NCBI GenBank assembly: GCA_002007465.1
Contig: LNAC01000861.1
Span: forward strand, 124,314-188,313
Direction: 5' to 3'
DNA: 64,000 nucleotides
Source: Ailurus styani
Lineage: Eukaryota; Chordata; Mammalia; Carnivora; Ailuridae
The position numbers were made by a program, and so were the translations under genes. The notes below the pieces were generated by a model that saw only the letters and a program-made list of their open reading frames with translations, had not been told where the DNA came from and searched no databases. This document shows positions 56,201 to 59,200 of this stretch, in pieces; the first letter of the stretch is position 1; each line of letters starts with the position of its first letter.

Positions 56201-59200
56201 ATTGTCCTTGTGAAAGGAAAATTTGGGGGTATACACATGCAGAGAAGACATTATGTGAATGTCATGTGAAAATGAAGGCAAAGATCTGGAATCATGTATG
56301 AGCCAAGGCACACCAAAGATTGCTAACCAACCAGCAGAAACTAGGGGAGAGGCATGGAATCAGTTAGCTCTCACAAACCTCAGAAGCAACCAACCCTTGA
56401 CCTTAGACTGTTAGCCACCAGAACCACAAGACAAAAAATTTCTGTTGTTTTCTGTTGGTGTATGGTACGTTTTTACAGTGATCCTAGGAAACTAATACAG
56501 GTTACTTGGCTTGTTTTTTGCCCTGAATTCAAACTTAATCTGATATTAAAATGTGTTCCCAATTTCTGTTGTCACTTGCCTGGTATACTTTTGACAGTTC
56601 CTTTATTTTCAAACTTTAGTGCCTCTTGAATTTTAAAAACATAATTAGACCATGTCATCCCCATGCTCAAAAAGCCCTCAATGACTTCCCTTTGCATTAG
56701 AGTAAAATTATTCCATTTGAAAAGCCTATTTCCTTAGTATGAAGTGCAAAGTATTGCATGGTTCTTCTGTCTCTTCTCAGACCTCATTCTGCCCTCCCCT
56801 CCGGGACCTCTAGCACAGGAGTCTCACTGCGGTTCTTGCAGTAAGCTGAGCTCTTTACCTCCACAAGTCTGTTCTCTCTGTCAGAAACCTTGCTTCCTCC
56901 ACTCTTTAGTGGCTTTATACTTCTGGTTCTTCACGTCTCAGCTCAAGTCTTACCCTTTCAGAGATTTCTTCTCTGATCACTGTATCTGATGTGATCTAAC
57001 TCCATTTCCACCCAAACTCTCAAACACATCACTCATAAGTCCCTGATAGAGTAGATAACCATATGAATTTATCTTACTTATTTATATTGATATTTATCAT
57101 CTCTAGCCCCACTAGAATCTAAGTCCCATAAGACTTTAAGACTCTTGCCTGCATTTTCACCATGTCTAGAATATCGGCGGCCTTGCATGTAGTTGGCAAA
57201 TAGTATCTGTTGAAAGAAGTAAGGGAATTACAAAGAAAGGAAGGAAGGATAGATGGATGGATGGATGGATGGATGGAAAGGAAGTCTACAAGCCTTTTTT
57301 TTTTTTTCTCTTCTCAGCCTTTCATAAAATACTTGCTCAGGATCGCTGCTGAGAGGTGCCTTTCGTTAGAGTGTTTATTCTAATCTAACCTTTACTCTAT
57401 GCCTCCTGTTGTTCCAACTACTTAATCATCAGCTGTAACAGATTGAAAAAAAAAGTTTTTCCATTATTAAAGAAGTAGTTTTTACTGGTATATAATCAGT
57501 GGCCATTCCTTCTTCACCCACTCCCCATATGCAATGCTCATATCCTGGACTGTGCAAGTTCCATTCTCCCTCACCCCAGAGACCTTTAACATGTTACTCC
57601 CAATATTATCCTCATACAGTCACACATGATTTGAACATTTGAAGAGATCCTAGCCAAGAAATCCCTGTTCTAATTAGAAAGAATCATTAAATTCTTCTCT
57701 AACAAGTCATACTGACAGGCATTTCAGAAAAGGGACCAAACCAGAAAAAAGAAAAAAAGGAGAGGCACATTCCCAGATGATTCAACATTCCCTGTAGATT
57801 TTATCAAGAATTATAAATATTTCTAAATATGTTTTAAAAAGTACTTTTATCTTAATAACATTAACCAGAAAAGAGCAATGTTTTCACCAATTACAAAAAA
57901 AGCAAAGGATAATTTTTAGGTTACATACATCTACTTCCACCATATCACCATCTGATGGCAGCATACCCTCAAAATATAGATCCTATTTTTTAATGTTTCA
58001 GATCAATTCATTCTTTTATAGGGCATCTTCTATCTCCAGACAATGTGATATAAATATTTCCATGGCCCAGTCTGTTCTCTCAAGGAGCTCACAGTACACT
58101 GGGACAGACAGGCATATACACAGATAATTTTAATAACAATGTGCAATGAATATTATAGAAACTTAGAAATGGACTCTTAGACTAATATGAAGATAAGGTA
58201 AGATTTTCCCCTATGAGATTATGCCCGAATTGAGTTTTAATATGTGCAAGTTACCTCGATTAAAATAGGTAGTAAAACGATGAATATCATCATAGAAAGG
58301 CAAAAGATACTAATTTGTATATAATGAAGAAAAGAGGCAATTGGAATCAAAGGGGGGAAAATAGTTGTACATTTCAGGCCTGATGATCCACAAAACATCA
58401 CATTTTGGGGGCACATCTACTATATGCCAGATATCCATCTACATACAAGGAAAGCAAAATGAACACGATCTTTGTCCTAATAAAGCTTTTCTTCTAGCAT
58501 GTACGCTAATGATCAATTGAAACTATAATGCCAAGTAATTATATTCAAATTAAAAACAAGCAGAATAATGGATAAGGAAGACACAAGGAGATGGCAGTGG
58601 GGAGGCAGTGATATTTTAGATAAGGCCACCAGGGAACACCAGATGTTTACCTAGGTGATAAAATTATATATACTGACTATAATCACACTTATGGCTAAAG
58701 TACGTTACAAGCTAACAAAGAAAATACACTTACCAACACTTGCCCCACAAAGGTCTGTGCTGAGAGCAGCATTTCTATATGATTATGAAATATTCCTTGG
58801 AAGTGGAGACTTTTCAAATGTTTATTACCAATGCTCTTTGTCAAGAGTAGTTCCTATAAGCAAGAGAAAAGAAGTGAGAGTGAGCTGGATGCCAGAGAAA
58901 GGATCCCAAAGTATGTTGGTGGAGCCTCCTGCTGTGTTATCAGCCAGAAATCACTACACCTGTCCAACCCAGAGAACCCCAAAGTCATTTATACAGCATA
59001 TCATGAAATGAATTTTACTGGGTTTGCATTTTACTGGTCTTTTGCACAGCTTTTTAATTAGGAATTCTGCGGTCTTCACCATGCCTTCTTCACATGCTCA
59101 GTCCTAGACCCTTCAAACTGACATCATTGTAGTGATCAGGGGTGGGAATAGCATGCTTCTTTCTGCTCTGGGAACATCTCTTATCTTTTTCTATCAAGAT

